In this document: positions 14,810 to 22,255 of the stretch, in pieces
Position numbering within the stretch: position 1 is the stretch's first letter
Layout of the letters: every line of letters begins with the position of its first letter
From: CAZTXD01 sp964617995
GTDB lineage: Bacteria > Actinomycetota > Acidimicrobiia > Spongiisociales > ZC4RG35
Direction of reading: 5' to 3'
DNA: 32,909 nucleotides
Assembly: GCA_964617995.1 (NCBI GenBank)
Contig: CAZTXD010000024.1
Span: forward strand, 1 to 32,909
The notes under the pieces: generated by a model
Databases searched by the model: none
The model's input: the letters and a program-made list of their open reading frames with translations, nothing else
What the model was told of the DNA's origin: nothing
Position numbers and translations under genes: made by a program

Positions 14810-15115
14810 ATGATCGCCAACCAGTTCCTCATCCTGGCCGCGGCCCTCTTCTCCCTCGGGATCTACGGCCTGCTGGTGCGACGCAACGCCGTTCTCGTGC
14901 TGCTGTCGGTGGAGCTCATGCTGGCGGCGGTGAATGTCAATCTGGTGGTGTTCGAGGCCGTTCTCCGCACGACCGAGGCCGTCGGTCAGGTCTTTGCCAT
15001 CTTCGTCATCACGGTCGCCGCCGCCGAGGTCGGGATCGGTCTCGCCATCATCCTCATGATCTTCCGGAATCGCCGATCCGCCAACGTCGACGAGCTGGAC
15101 CTGATGCGATGGTGA
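14810..15115 (+). CDS. nuoK: NADH-quinone oxidoreductase subunit K
   Basis: 101 residues, three membrane helices, the standard size. LLSVELMLAAVNVNLVVF carries the conserved membrane glutamate (E35 in VELML), and VFAIFVITVAAAEVGIGLAIILMIFR carries the second (E in AAAEVGIGL). These two residues form the proton half-channel with NuoJ. The ATG lies at the end of repeat copy 3, the stop TGA at the beginning of copy 4. Confidence 0.96.
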   Translation: MIANQFLILAAALFSLGIYGLLVRRNAVLVLLSVELMLAAVNVNLVVFEAVLRTTEAVGQVFAIFVITVAAAEVGIGLAIILMIFRNRRSANVDELDLMRW

Positions 15116-15230
15116 ACGCTCACTTCGTTCGCGGTTATCGGTTTTCGGTTCTCAGTTGTCACTTGACTGTTAACCGAGAACTGAGAACTGATAACGGCGC
15201 CGTAGGCGCTGCTGTCGGAGGCGACGGGCA
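15116..15230 (+). repeat. Stop-codon-linked inverted heptamer element, copy 4 (nuoK/nuoL junction)
   Basis: The best-preserved copy. Left end GCTCACTTCGTTCG, four heptamers CGGTTAT, CGGTTTT, CGGTTCT, CAGTTGT (15132-15159), a 13-nt centre, three heptamers ACCGAGA, ACTGAGA, ACTGATA (15173-15193), then GGCGCCGTAGGCGC and GGAGGCG. Laid against the reverse complement of the right arm, the left arm matches at about 21 of 27 positions. Most differences are transitions, and several of these would still pair as G-U in RNA. Confidence 0.85.
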
Positions 15231-17252
15231 ATGACTTCTCAGCTGGCAGCCGCCTCCGAGGTATCGCAGCTCGCCTCCGGCGGGTTTTTCGCGGATACGG
15301 CGGGGATCATGCTGGTGTCGCCGTTCGTGGCCTTCCTGGCCATCCTCGCCGTCGGCAAGCGGATGAGATACCAGGGGGCCGAGTTCGCCATCGCCGCCCT
15401 GGCCATCAACACGATCTGGGCCACCGTGCTCCTGGTCCAGAACATGGCCGAAGGGATCCTCCACGAGGTCACCTTCGCCGTTGGCCACATCGGGTCGGGG
15501 TTCGTGTTCGAGCTCGGCTGGGTGGTCGACGGGCTGTCGATCATGATGTACTTCCTGGTCAGCCTGGTGGGGTTGGTGATCTTCATCTACGCCGTCGGGT
15601 ACATGCACGGCGACCGCCGGGTCCCCTGGTTCTTCGCCGCCTTCTCCCTCTTCGCCGGGGCGATGCTGATCCTGGTAGGCGCTCCCAACCTCATCCAGCT
15701 CATCATCGGCTGGGAAGGGGTGGGCCTCGCCTCCTACCTGCTGATCGGCTTCTACTGGGAGGACCAGGAGAACGTCAACGCCGGCAACAAGGCGTTCATG
15801 GTCAACAAGGTGGCCGACATCGGCCTGGTCCTCGGTGCGATTCTCGTCGGCGTGGCCATCGGCGACTTCGGCTTCTTCTCCATCGCCGAGGCGGCCGCGG
15901 CCCACGACGGCGCTCTCCAAACGGTGGCCGTGGCCGGAGGGGTGCTGCTCTTCATCGGAGCGATGGGCAAGTCTGCCCAGTTCCCGTTCCATATCTGGCT
16001 GCCCGACGCTATGGCCGGTCCCACGCCGGTGTCGGCGCTGATGCACGCCGCCACCATGGTGACCGCCGGGGTCTATCTGATGGCCCGCATGTTCCCCTTC
16101 TATCAGGAGATCGCCTTCGACATCCGGCCGTGGATGGTTGCCATCGGGGCGATCACCCTGTTCGCCATGGGCCTGTTGGCCCTGGTCGCCGACGACATCA
16201 AGAAGGTCCTGGCCTATTCGACGGTCTCCCAGCTCGGCTACATGATGACCGCCGTCGCCGCCGGCGGGTACACCGCCGGGTTGTTCCACCTATTCACCCA
16301 CGCCTTCTTCAAGGCCCTCCTCTTCCTGGGAGCGGGCTCGGTGATCCACGCCGTCCATTCCAACAACATGTCCGACATGGGGGGGCTGCGCAAGGACATG
16401 CCCCGCACCTACGCCACCTTCGTGATCGGCTCACTGGCCCTGGCCGGCATATTCCCCTTCGCCGGCTTCTGGTCCAAAGACGAGATCCTCGCCACCCTCG
16501 GATTCGAGGGTTACACGGCCGTGATGTGGATCGCCGTGGCCGGGGCGTTCGTCACCGCCTTCTACATGGCCCGCTGCGTGGCCCTCACCTTCCACGGCAC
16601 CTACAAGGGCGAGGGGCATCCGCACGAAGCGCCGGCGGTGATGACGGTCCCGCTGGTGGCGCTGGCGGTCCCGTCGGTGGTGGCCGGGCTGCTCAACATT
16701 CCCGGGTTGAGCTGGCCCGTCTTGGGCAACTTCACCGAGTGGCTGGGGGTGAGGGTGGTGCCGATGGGCGACCACCATGCCGAGTCCATCGACTTCCTGC
16801 TGGCCGGAGCCGGGCTGGGGGCCGCCGTGCTGGGCATCGCCCTGGGATGGATGCTCTTCGCTCGGGACCGGCAAACCCAGCGGGAACGGGATCGGTTCGA
16901 GATCCCGGCTCTCTATCCGCTGCTGCGCCGCCGGTACTACATGGACGATGCCGCCCTCGGCCTGATGGGCATGACCAAAGGCCCTCTGGCCCGGTTCGTC
17001 AACTGGACCAACGACTACGTCATCGACGGCATCGTCAACGGGGTGGGCGGAGTCATCTACCACGTCGGCCGCTTCGTCTACGGCGGGGTGGACCAGCGAG
17101 CCGTCGACGGGGTCTTCAATGGTTTGTCGGCGGCGGCCGACGCCGCCGGTTCGGGGCTGCGCAAGCTCCAGACCGGGCGGGTGCAACAGTACGCGGCATC
17201 CTTCGTGGTAGGGACGCTCGTGTTGGTGATCGTGTTCGTGCTGGTTCGATAG
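15231..17252 (+). CDS. nuoL: NADH-quinone oxidoreductase subunit L (antiporter-like)
   Basis: 673 residues, normal for NuoL, with about 16 membrane helices and the long C-terminal lateral helix region that NuoM and NuoN lack. Conserved antiporter features: IIGWEGVGLASYLLIGFYW (the channel glutamate in W-E-G), KSAQFPFHIWLPDAMAGPTPVSALMHAATMVTAGVYL (lysine of the first half-channel and the LPDAMAGPTP loop), the HAFFKALLFLGAGSVIH lysine and histidine segment, and FAGFWSKDEI. It is one of three proton-pumping subunits. A short 15-nt gap, without a repeat element, separates it from nuoM. Confidence 0.96.
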   Translation: MTSQLAAASEVSQLASGGFFADTAGIMLVSPFVAFLAILAVGKRMRYQGAEFAIAALAINTIWATVLLVQNMAEGILHEVTFAVGHIGSGFVFELGWVVDGLSIMMYFLVSLVGLVIFIYAVGYMHGDRRVPWFFAAFSLFAGAMLILVGAPNLIQLIIGWEGVGLASYLLIGFYWEDQENVNAGNKAFMVNKVADIGLVLGAILVGVAIGDFGFFSIAEAAAAHDGALQTVAVAGGVLLFIGAMGKSAQFPFHIWLPDAMAGPTPVSALMHAATMVTAGVYLMARMFPFYQEIAFDIRPWMVAIGAITLFAMGLLALVADDIKKVLAYSTVSQLGYMMTAVAAGGYTAGLFHLFTHAFFKALLFLGAGSVIHAVHSNNMSDMGGLRKDMPRTYATFVIGSLALAGIFPFAGFWSKDEILATLGFEGYTAVMWIAVAGAFVTAFYMARCVALTFHGTYKGEGHPHEAPAVMTVPLVALAVPSVVAGLLNIPGLSWPVLGNFTEWLGVRVVPMGDHHAESIDFLLAGAGLGAAVLGIALGWMLFARDRQTQRERDRFEIPALYPLLRRRYYMDDAALGLMGMTKGPLARFVNWTNDYVIDGIVNGVGGVIYHVGRFVYGGVDQRAVDGVFNGLSAAADAAGSGLRKLQTGRVQQYAASFVVGTLVLVIVFVLVR

Positions 17253-17267
17253 AGAGGGCTGATTCCG

Positions 17268-18878
17268 ATGGAGTGGTTCGATACTTGGGGCCTCCCCCTG
17301 ATCGTGTTCCTGCCGGTGGCGGGCATGCTGCTATTGGGTCTGATCCCCAAGGAGCGGGAGACCGCCGTGAAGGGCACGGCCCTCCTGGTGTCCCTGGTGG
17401 CCTTCGTCCTCTCCCTGGTAGTAGTGGGCCGCTTCGACCTGGGCGCCGGCGGCTACAACAGCTACCAGTTCGAGGTCAACACGAGCTGGATCTCGGCCAT
17501 AAACGCCAACTTCCACATGGGGGTCGACGGGATCAGCCTCCCCCTGCTGGTCCTCTCGACCTTCGTGGTGGTGCTGTCGATCATCTACTCGTGGGACCAT
17601 TGGGAGGAGCCACGGAACCCCCGGGCGTTCCTGATGCTCACCCTGCTCCTCGCCACCGGGATGAACGGGACCTTCGTAGCCCTCGATCTGGTGCTCTTCT
17701 TCATCTTCTTCGAGATCGTCCTGCTGCCCATGTATTTCATGATCGGCATCTGGGGCGACAAGGCTCCCCGCAAGATCCCCGGCTTCCGCCGTGTGATCGA
17801 GACCCGCATCTATGCCTCCATCAAGTTCTTCCTCTTCACGCTGTTCGGGTCGGCCTTCATGCTGCTGGGGTTTCTCGCCCTCTACTTCGGTTCGGGCGAC
17901 TTCGGTGAACGCACGTTCGACATCGTCGAGCTCACCAGCCTGGGAGCGGCAGGCTCCTTCACGGGCACATTCGCCTTCCTCGTCTTCGCGGGTCTCTTCT
18001 TGGGCTTCGCGGTCAAGGTGCCGATGTGGCCGCTCCACACCTGGCTGCCCGATGCTCACACCGCAGCTCCCACCGTCGGCTCGGTCCTCCTGGCCGCCAT
18101 CCTGCTGAAGCTGGGGACCTACGGGTTCGTGCGCATCTCGCTGCCCATCCTCCCCGACGAGGCCATCCGTTGGGCACCCGCCATCGCCATCCTGGCCGTG
18201 ATCGGGATCATCTACGGCGCGCTGGCATGTCTGGCCCAGACCGACGTGAAACGGTTGATCGCCTTCTCCTCGGTGGGCCACATGGGTTTCGTGATGCTGG
18301 GCATCGCCACCCTCACCGACGTGGGCATCAACGCCGCCATCATCGGCATGGTCGCCCACGGCCTCATCACCGGCCTCCTGTTCTTCCTGGCGGGGTCCAT
18401 GTCTCACCGCTACCACACCCGGGAGATGGCGCGCTTGGGGGGCCAGATGAAGCTGATGCCCGTCATCGGGGGGCTGCTGGCGTTCACGGCCATGGCCTCC
18501 CTCGGCCTCCCCGGGCTGGCCGGGTTCTGGGGCGAGTTCATGGCGCTGGTCAGTTCCTACAACCCCCTCGACGGTCTCAGTCTCACCGTGTTCCGCAGCG
18601 CCATGGTCGCCGGGGCCATCGGCACCGTGCTCACCGCCGGCTACATGCTCTACATGCTCCAGCAGGTCAATTTCGGCGAGCCCTCCGATGAGTGGGCGGG
18701 ACACACGTTCCACGATGCCGATGCCTACGAGCTGACGGCCTGGGCGCCGTTGGTCATCTTCACCGTCGTCGTGGGGTTCTACCCCGACCTGGTCTTCGGG
18801 TCCACCAGCGAGGTGGTCACCTCCCTCGTCGACATGGCCTTCGGCTCAGGAACCGTGACCGCAGGGGTAGGCGGATGA
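17268..18878 (+). CDS. nuoM: NADH-quinone oxidoreductase subunit M (antiporter-like)
   Basis: 536 residues with about 14 helices. Conserved signatures: LVLFFIFFEIVLLPMYFMIGIWG (channel glutamate in F-E-I-V-L-L-P), AVKVPMWPLHTWLPDAHTAAPTVGSVLLAAILLKLGTYGFVR (half-channel lysine and the LPDAH.AP loop), VKRLIAFSSVGHMGFVMLG, HGLITGLLFFLAGSM and LPGLAGFWGEFM. It is the second proton pump in the membrane arm. ATG start 15 nt after nuoL. Its TGA stop adjoins repeat copy 5. Confidence 0.96.
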   Translation: MEWFDTWGLPLIVFLPVAGMLLLGLIPKERETAVKGTALLVSLVAFVLSLVVVGRFDLGAGGYNSYQFEVNTSWISAINANFHMGVDGISLPLLVLSTFVVVLSIIYSWDHWEEPRNPRAFLMLTLLLATGMNGTFVALDLVLFFIFFEIVLLPMYFMIGIWGDKAPRKIPGFRRVIETRIYASIKFFLFTLFGSAFMLLGFLALYFGSGDFGERTFDIVELTSLGAAGSFTGTFAFLVFAGLFLGFAVKVPMWPLHTWLPDAHTAAPTVGSVLLAAILLKLGTYGFVRISLPILPDEAIRWAPAIAILAVIGIIYGALACLAQTDVKRLIAFSSVGHMGFVMLGIATLTDVGINAAIIGMVAHGLITGLLFFLAGSMSHRYHTREMARLGGQMKLMPVIGGLLAFTAMASLGLPGLAGFWGEFMALVSSYNPLDGLSLTVFRSAMVAGAIGTVLTAGYMLYMLQQVNFGEPSDEWAGHTFHDADAYELTAWAPLVIFTVVVGFYPDLVFGSTSEVVTSLVDMAFGSGTVTAGVGG

Positions 18879-18975
18879 CGGCTCGCTTCGCTCGTGGTCA
18901 TCGGTCGTCGGTCATCGGTTGTCGGTCGACTGACAACCGAGAACCGAGAACCGACAACGGCGCCGTAGGCGCCTC
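18879..18975 (+). repeat. Stop-codon-linked inverted heptamer element, copy 5 (nuoM/nuoN junction)
   Basis: Left end GGCTCGCTTCGCTCG, heptamers CGGTCGT, CGGTCAT, CGGTTGT (18902-18922), heptamers ACCGAGA, ACCGAGA, ACCGACA (18936-18956) and tail GGCGCCGTAGGCGCC. Its centre, CGGTTGTC-N8-GACAACCG, is a perfect 8-bp stem around GTCGAC. The tail runs to within 2 nt of the nuoN ATG. Confidence 0.82.
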
Positions 18976-20448
18976 ATGACAGTCGACTACCTCGCCCTGG
19001 CGCCCGAGCTCGTCGTGGTGGGGACCATCCTCGCCGTCCTCACGCTCGACCTGTTCCTGCCCCGAAGCAGGAAGTACTGGGTAGCCACGCTGGCGGTGGC
19101 GGGCACCGCCCTGGCCGCCGTACCCCTCATCGTGCTGGCCGTCGACGGGACCACCCGCACGATGTTCCACGGCGCCTACGTGGTCGACACGTTCGCCCTC
19201 GTGCTCAAGGGGCTGCTCATCGTCGGCGCCTACCTGGTCCTGCTGATGTCGGTGTCCTACATCGAGTCGGACCGCTATTACCAGGGCGAGTACTACCTGC
19301 TGCTCATGTCGTCGCTCCTGGGATCGATGGTGATGTCCTCGGGCCGCGACCTCATCGCGCTGTTCATCGGTCTGGAGCTGACCACGGCTCCCCTGTTCCT
19401 CCTCACAGGGTGGCGCAAGGGGGACGTCCGCTCCAACGAGGCTTCGTTGAAGTACTTCATCCTCGGGGTCCTGTCGACGGCGATGATGCTGTTCGGGATG
19501 TCGCTCATCTTCGGGATGACGGGGGCGGTGGCGTTCGGCGACCTGGCGGTTCTCTCCGCGGACATGGCGGGGGAGCCGGCGATGATAATGGCGGTCCTGT
19601 TCCTCCTGGTGGGGTTCGGCTTCAAGGTGTCGGCGGTGCCGTTCCACTTCTGGGCGCCCGATACATATGAGGGGGCGCCCACTCCGATCACGGCTTATCT
19701 CTCGGTCAACTCCAAGGTGGCGGGGTTCATCGCCATGCTGATAGTGCTCTACCTGGCGTTGCCGGGCCTCACCGAGGTGTGGGCGCCGGCGCTGTGGGTG
19801 CTGGCCGCCCTCTCGATGACACTGGGGAACCTGTCGGCTCTGCGCCAGACCAACATCGTGCGGCTCCTGGCGTACTCATCGATCGCCCAGGCCGGGTTCA
19901 TGCTGGTGCCGTTCACCGCCGCTGCCGTGGCGGGATCCGACCTGACCGAGGGCTTCGCAGCCACCATCATCTACATGGTCATCTACGCCCTCATGAACCT
20001 GGGCGCTTTCTCGGTGGTGATAGCCGGGGCCCGTGCCACCGGATCGGGCGACGTGGACGGGTGGGGCGGTCTGGGTCGCTACAACCCCCGCCTGGGACTG
20101 CTGGTGGGGGTGTTCTTCTTCTCGCTGGCAGGCATCCCTCCGCTGGCGGGCTGGTTCGCCAAGTTCGTGATGTTCCGCTCGGTGATCCTGGCCGGAGGTG
20201 TGGCCACCGTCGTCCTCGCCGTGGTCGCCGCCGTCAACACCGTCATCGCTCTCTACTACTACGCCCGTGTCGTCAAGGCGGTGTGGCTGGATGAGGCACC
20301 CGTCCATGTGCGCGACCAGGAGGCTCCTGCCGGATCGCTGGCGCTCGCCCTGGGGATCACCGTCGCGCTGACCGTGGTCATCGGGGTGCTCCCTACCATC
20401 GTCACCGTGTTCGGTGACGCCTCCCGGGTGCTCGCCGCCGGCGGTTGA
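18976..20448 (+). CDS. nuoN: NADH-quinone oxidoreductase subunit N (antiporter-like)
   Basis: 490 residues with about 14 helices, last gene of the nuo operon. Key segments: IALFIGLELTTAPLFLLTGW (channel glutamate in L-E-L), LVGFGFKVSAVPFHFWAPDTYEGAPTPITAYLSVNSKVAGF (half-channel lysine and the APDTYEGAPTP loop), LRQTNIVRLLAYSSIAQAGFML, and FFFSLAGIPPLAGWFAKF. It is the third proton-pumping subunit and lies closest to NuoK. No clear Shine-Dalgarno precedes the ATG, which directly follows the GGCGCC-rich end of repeat copy 5; translation may depend on coupling or on the RNA fold. Confidence 0.96.
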   Translation: MTVDYLALAPELVVVGTILAVLTLDLFLPRSRKYWVATLAVAGTALAAVPLIVLAVDGTTRTMFHGAYVVDTFALVLKGLLIVGAYLVLLMSVSYIESDRYYQGEYYLLLMSSLLGSMVMSSGRDLIALFIGLELTTAPLFLLTGWRKGDVRSNEASLKYFILGVLSTAMMLFGMSLIFGMTGAVAFGDLAVLSADMAGEPAMIMAVLFLLVGFGFKVSAVPFHFWAPDTYEGAPTPITAYLSVNSKVAGFIAMLIVLYLALPGLTEVWAPALWVLAALSMTLGNLSALRQTNIVRLLAYSSIAQAGFMLVPFTAAAVAGSDLTEGFAATIIYMVIYALMNLGAFSVVIAGARATGSGDVDGWGGLGRYNPRLGLLVGVFFFSLAGIPPLAGWFAKFVMFRSVILAGGVATVVLAVVAAVNTVIALYYYARVVKAVWLDEAPVHVRDQEAPAGSLALALGITVALTVVIGVLPTIVTVFGDASRVLAAGG

Positions 20449-20457
20449 CCGACGGGT

Positions 20458-20477
20458 GGCGCCTCCACCGAGGCGCC
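20458..20477 (+). terminator. Hairpin at the end of the nuo operon
   Basis: GGCGCCTC-CACC-GAGGCGCC, a perfect 8-bp GC-rich stem with a 4-nt loop, 10 nt after the nuoN stop. No T-run follows, so it may act as a transcript-end stabiliser or a bidirectional terminator shared with the convergent GNAT gene. Its GGCGCC arms echo the tails of the repeat elements. Confidence 0.5.
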
Positions 20478-20513
20478 GACGGTCTGCCCGCCACATCGTG
20501 GAGGTGGTTGGCT

Positions 20514-21092
20514 TCATCGGCGGCTGTGACGTCGCCTGAACTCTCCCTCCAGCATCGTGTAGAGGGTGTGGTCCACCCAGTTGCCCCTGATCAACAGCTC
20601 CTCGCGCAGGACGCCTTCGATGGTGAAGCCGAGTTTCTCCGCGACCCGTTCGGAGCCCTTGTTTCCCACGGCGATGCGGAGGGTGATCTTGTGCAGGCCC
20701 ATGTCGTCGAAGCCGGCGCTCATCACGGCGCGGGTCGCTTCGGTGGCATAGCCCCGACCGACCAGCTCGGTGCGGACCCAGTAGCCGATCTCTCCGATGC
20801 GGCCTGTGCGGGAGGTCTGCCATATGGAGATGTTGCCCAGATGACGGTCCGGTTCCTCCTTCGCCCTGATGGTGTAGTCGAAGGCCTTGGCCTCCCGCCA
20901 CGCTTGCACCGAATCGCGGATGAAGGCCACTGCATCGTCTCGGGTGTAGTCCATGTGAGCCCAGGGCAGCCACTCGTTGAGATCGACCAGAGAGGAACGG
21001 ACTCCCTCCTCCAGCGACGACACATCGCGGCGGTGGAAGCGCCTCAGGAGGAGCCTCTCCGTCTCGATCTGCTCGGGTGGGGCCGGTGGCAT
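20514..21092 (-). CDS. GNAT-family acetyltransferase, RimJ/RimL type
   Basis: 192 residues. ETERLLLRRFHRRDVSSL is the typical N-terminal strand and helix of RimJ/RimL-like enzymes; HLGNISIW and GRIGEIGYWV form the central strands, LVGRGYATEATRAVMSAGFDDMGLHKI contains the acetyl-CoA-binding Q/R-x-x-G-x-G/A-like motif (R-G-Y-A), and VGNKGSERVAEKLGFTIEGVLRE is the family's C-terminal signature. It acetylates a protein N-terminus or a small-molecule amine with acetyl-CoA; the substrate is unknown. Minus strand, convergent with nuoN and divergent from the VanZ-like gene. Confidence 0.88.
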   Translation of the reverse strand: MPPAPPEQIETERLLLRRFHRRDVSSLEEGVRSSLVDLNEWLPWAHMDYTRDDAVAFIRDSVQAWREAKAFDYTIRAKEEPDRHLGNISIWQTSRTGRIGEIGYWVRTELVGRGYATEATRAVMSAGFDDMGLHKITLRIAVGNKGSERVAEKLGFTIEGVLREELLIRGNWVDHTLYTMLEGEFRRRHSRR

Positions 21093-21101
21093 GGGTGCTC
21101 C

Positions 21102-21107
21102 ACAGTA
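21102..21107 (-). promoter_or_regulatory. Candidate -10 for the GNAT gene
   Basis: Minus-strand TACTGT with 9 nt to the ATG at 21092; GGAG lies in those 9 nt. A very short or absent leader is likely. Confidence 0.35.
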
Positions 21108-21133
21108 TCGCCGTGGCGGGTTGGGGAGGCACC

Positions 21134-21139
21134 TAGTGT
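21134..21139 (+). promoter_or_regulatory. Candidate -10 for the VanZ-like gene
   Basis: TAGTGT, with a predicted leader of about 17 nt that includes AGGGGAG (21152-21158) before the ATG at 21163. Confidence 0.35.
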
Positions 21140-21162
21140 GGGCGGCGTCGAAGGGGAGAACG

Positions 21163-21636
21163 ATGCCCGCCGGGAGCAGATCCGAGCCGATCCACCGCTG
21201 GAGCGGGTGGGTGGCTCTCGCCTGGGCGGCGGCGTTCGCCTACCTGGGGCTGAGCAGCGAGGTTCCTCCGATTGCCCCGGCGGGTTGGGACCGAATCGAC
21301 CTCCTCGGCCACGCCGCCGCTTCGTTCCTGCTGGCGATCCTCCTCGCCGAGTGGCTGGTGTCGGCACGCGGGGTCTCTCTTCCTGCCGCTTTGCAGGCGG
21401 CGGCGCTGGGAGCGTTCGCTTTCGGGCTCATGATCGAGGCCCTTCAGACGGCCCGCCCCCTCCGCGGCTTCGAGGCCCTCGACGTCGTCGCCGACCTGGC
21501 CGGTTCCCTCCTGGGGGCGTGGGCGTATCTCCACCTGGTGACCCGTCGGGCCACAGCCACCGTGTCCGTAGCGGTCGTCTCGGTGGGTGTCGTCGCGGTC
21601 CTGGTGGTGGTCGTCCTGGTGGTGTTGACGATGTGA
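21163..21636 (+). CDS. VanZ-like membrane protein
   Basis: 157 residues with five hydrophobic stretches. The order of motifs fits the VanZ-like family: helix 1 (WVALAWAAAFAYLGLSS), then a D-x-x-G-H start to helix 2 (IDLLGHAAASFLLAILLAEWL), then GLMIEALQTARPLRGFEALDVVADLAGSLLGAWAY, which corresponds to the E-x-x-Q ... R ... D-x-x-x-N/D-x-x-G signature. VanZ relatives are small membrane proteins linked to glycopeptide tolerance in some species, but most have no known role. The last 24 residues are a nearly pure Val/Ala/Leu helix (VSVAVVSVGVVAVLVVVVLVVLTM minus polar residues), which is an unusual ending. Start chosen at the ATG with AGGGGAG 4 nt upstream. Confidence 0.7.
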   Translation: MPAGSRSEPIHRWSGWVALAWAAAFAYLGLSSEVPPIAPAGWDRIDLLGHAAASFLLAILLAEWLVSARGVSLPAALQAAALGAFAFGLMIEALQTARPLRGFEALDVVADLAGSLLGAWAYLHLVTRRATATVSVAVVSVGVVAVLVVVVLVVLTM

Positions 21637-21641
21637 GCCCC

Positions 21642-21647
21642 TACGAT
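21642..21647 (+). promoter_or_regulatory. Candidate -10 for the Nudix gene (leaderless)
   Basis: TACGAT followed by 6 nt and the GTG at 21654. It overlaps no coding sequence, starting 5 nt after the VanZ-like stop. Confidence 0.45.
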
Positions 21648-21653
21648 CGGGGT

Positions 21654-22184
21654 GTGTGGGATCGACTCCACCTGGCGCCGGCTCCCCCGCCACCCGGCGA
21701 ACTCGACCGGGCGGCGGTGCTGATCCCGATATACGACGATGCTCATGGTGACACCCGGCTGATCCTCACCAAACGCCCCGACACCATGCCCACCCACGCC
21801 GGTCACATCGCCTTTCCCGGGGGCCGCCCCGATCCCGAAGACGGCGGGCCGGTGGGCACCGCCTTGCGGGAGGCCCAAGAGGAAGTCGGCATCGAGCCCT
21901 CTGAGGTCGAGGTGATCGGTTACCTGCCGCCCATCGACACCGTCCAATTCCGGCTCATGGTGGTACCGGTCGTGGGCCGCCTCGCCCGTCCCCCCGCCCT
22001 CGTGCCCTCACCGCGGGAGGTGGTCAGGATCTACCGGCCGGCACTGGCGGACCTGGCCGAGGAGAGCCAGTGGCGGTACGAGGACTGGAACGGCCATCGG
22101 GTGTGGTTCTACGACCTGGAGGGGGACGTCCTCTGGGGTGCCACCGCCATGATGACGAGGAATCTGCTCGGATTGCGTGCCTGA
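21654..22184 (+). CDS. Nudix hydrolase, CoA pyrophosphatase (NudL)-like
   Basis: 176 residues. The segment LILTKRPDTMPTHAGHIAFPGG, then RPDPEDGG, then ALREAQEEVGI combines the UPF0035 motif of CoA pyrophosphatases (a threonine-arginine run followed by H-x-G-x-I-x-FPGG) with the Nudix box core REAQEEVG. NudL-type enzymes split CoA and its derivatives into phosphopantetheine and 3',5'-ADP. The C-terminal part VWFYDLEGDVLWGATAMMTRNLL is also typical. Start at the GTG 6 nt after a -10 hexamer; an in-frame start at 21634 would overlap the VanZ-like stop. The TGA stop lies inside the first copy of a 17-bp tandem repeat. Confidence 0.85.
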   Translation: MWDRLHLAPAPPPPGELDRAAVLIPIYDDAHGDTRLILTKRPDTMPTHAGHIAFPGGRPDPEDGGPVGTALREAQEEVGIEPSEVEVIGYLPPIDTVQFRLMVVPVVGRLARPPALVPSPREVVRIYRPALADLAEESQWRYEDWNGHRVWFYDLEGDVLWGATAMMTRNLLGLRA

Positions 22185-22255
22185 CGGCGGTCATCGCCTG
22201 ACGGCGGTCATCGGTTTTCGGTTCTCGGTGACTGAAAAGCGAAGACGCGAACTGA
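22180..22255 (+). repeat. Heptamer element copy 6, with a 17-bp tandem duplication
   Basis: CCTGACGGCGGTCATCG occurs twice head to tail at 22180-22196 and 22197-22213; the first copy includes the Nudix stop codon. Heptamers CGGTCAT, CGGTTTT, CGGTTCT (22205-22225) follow, then a decayed right arm (ACTGAAA at 22231, later GCGAACTGATC). The element ends at the stop codon of the convergent decarboxylase gene. It lacks the GGCGCC tail. Confidence 0.65.

Noticed and set aside
12436..15230. Heptamer elements as insertion sequence remnants with a transposase
   Set aside because: No element has room for a coding sequence, and no transposase fragment or clear target duplication flanks the nuo copies. 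Non-autonomous mobility cannot be excluded.
12436..18975. Heptamer arrays as a CRISPR array or a small CRISPR-like locus
   Set aside because: Units are 7 bp, directly adjacent with no unique spacers, the two halves are inverted, and there are no cas genes.
12436..18975. Elements as intrinsic terminators
   Set aside because: They lie inside an operon whose downstream genes are essential parts of the same complex, and none has a T-run after the stem. An attenuating role is still possible.
20445..21653. Large fusion protein preceding the Nudix domain
   Set aside because: The upstream part is antisense to the GNAT gene and out of frame with the VanZ-like gene; the Nudix protein starts normally at 21654.
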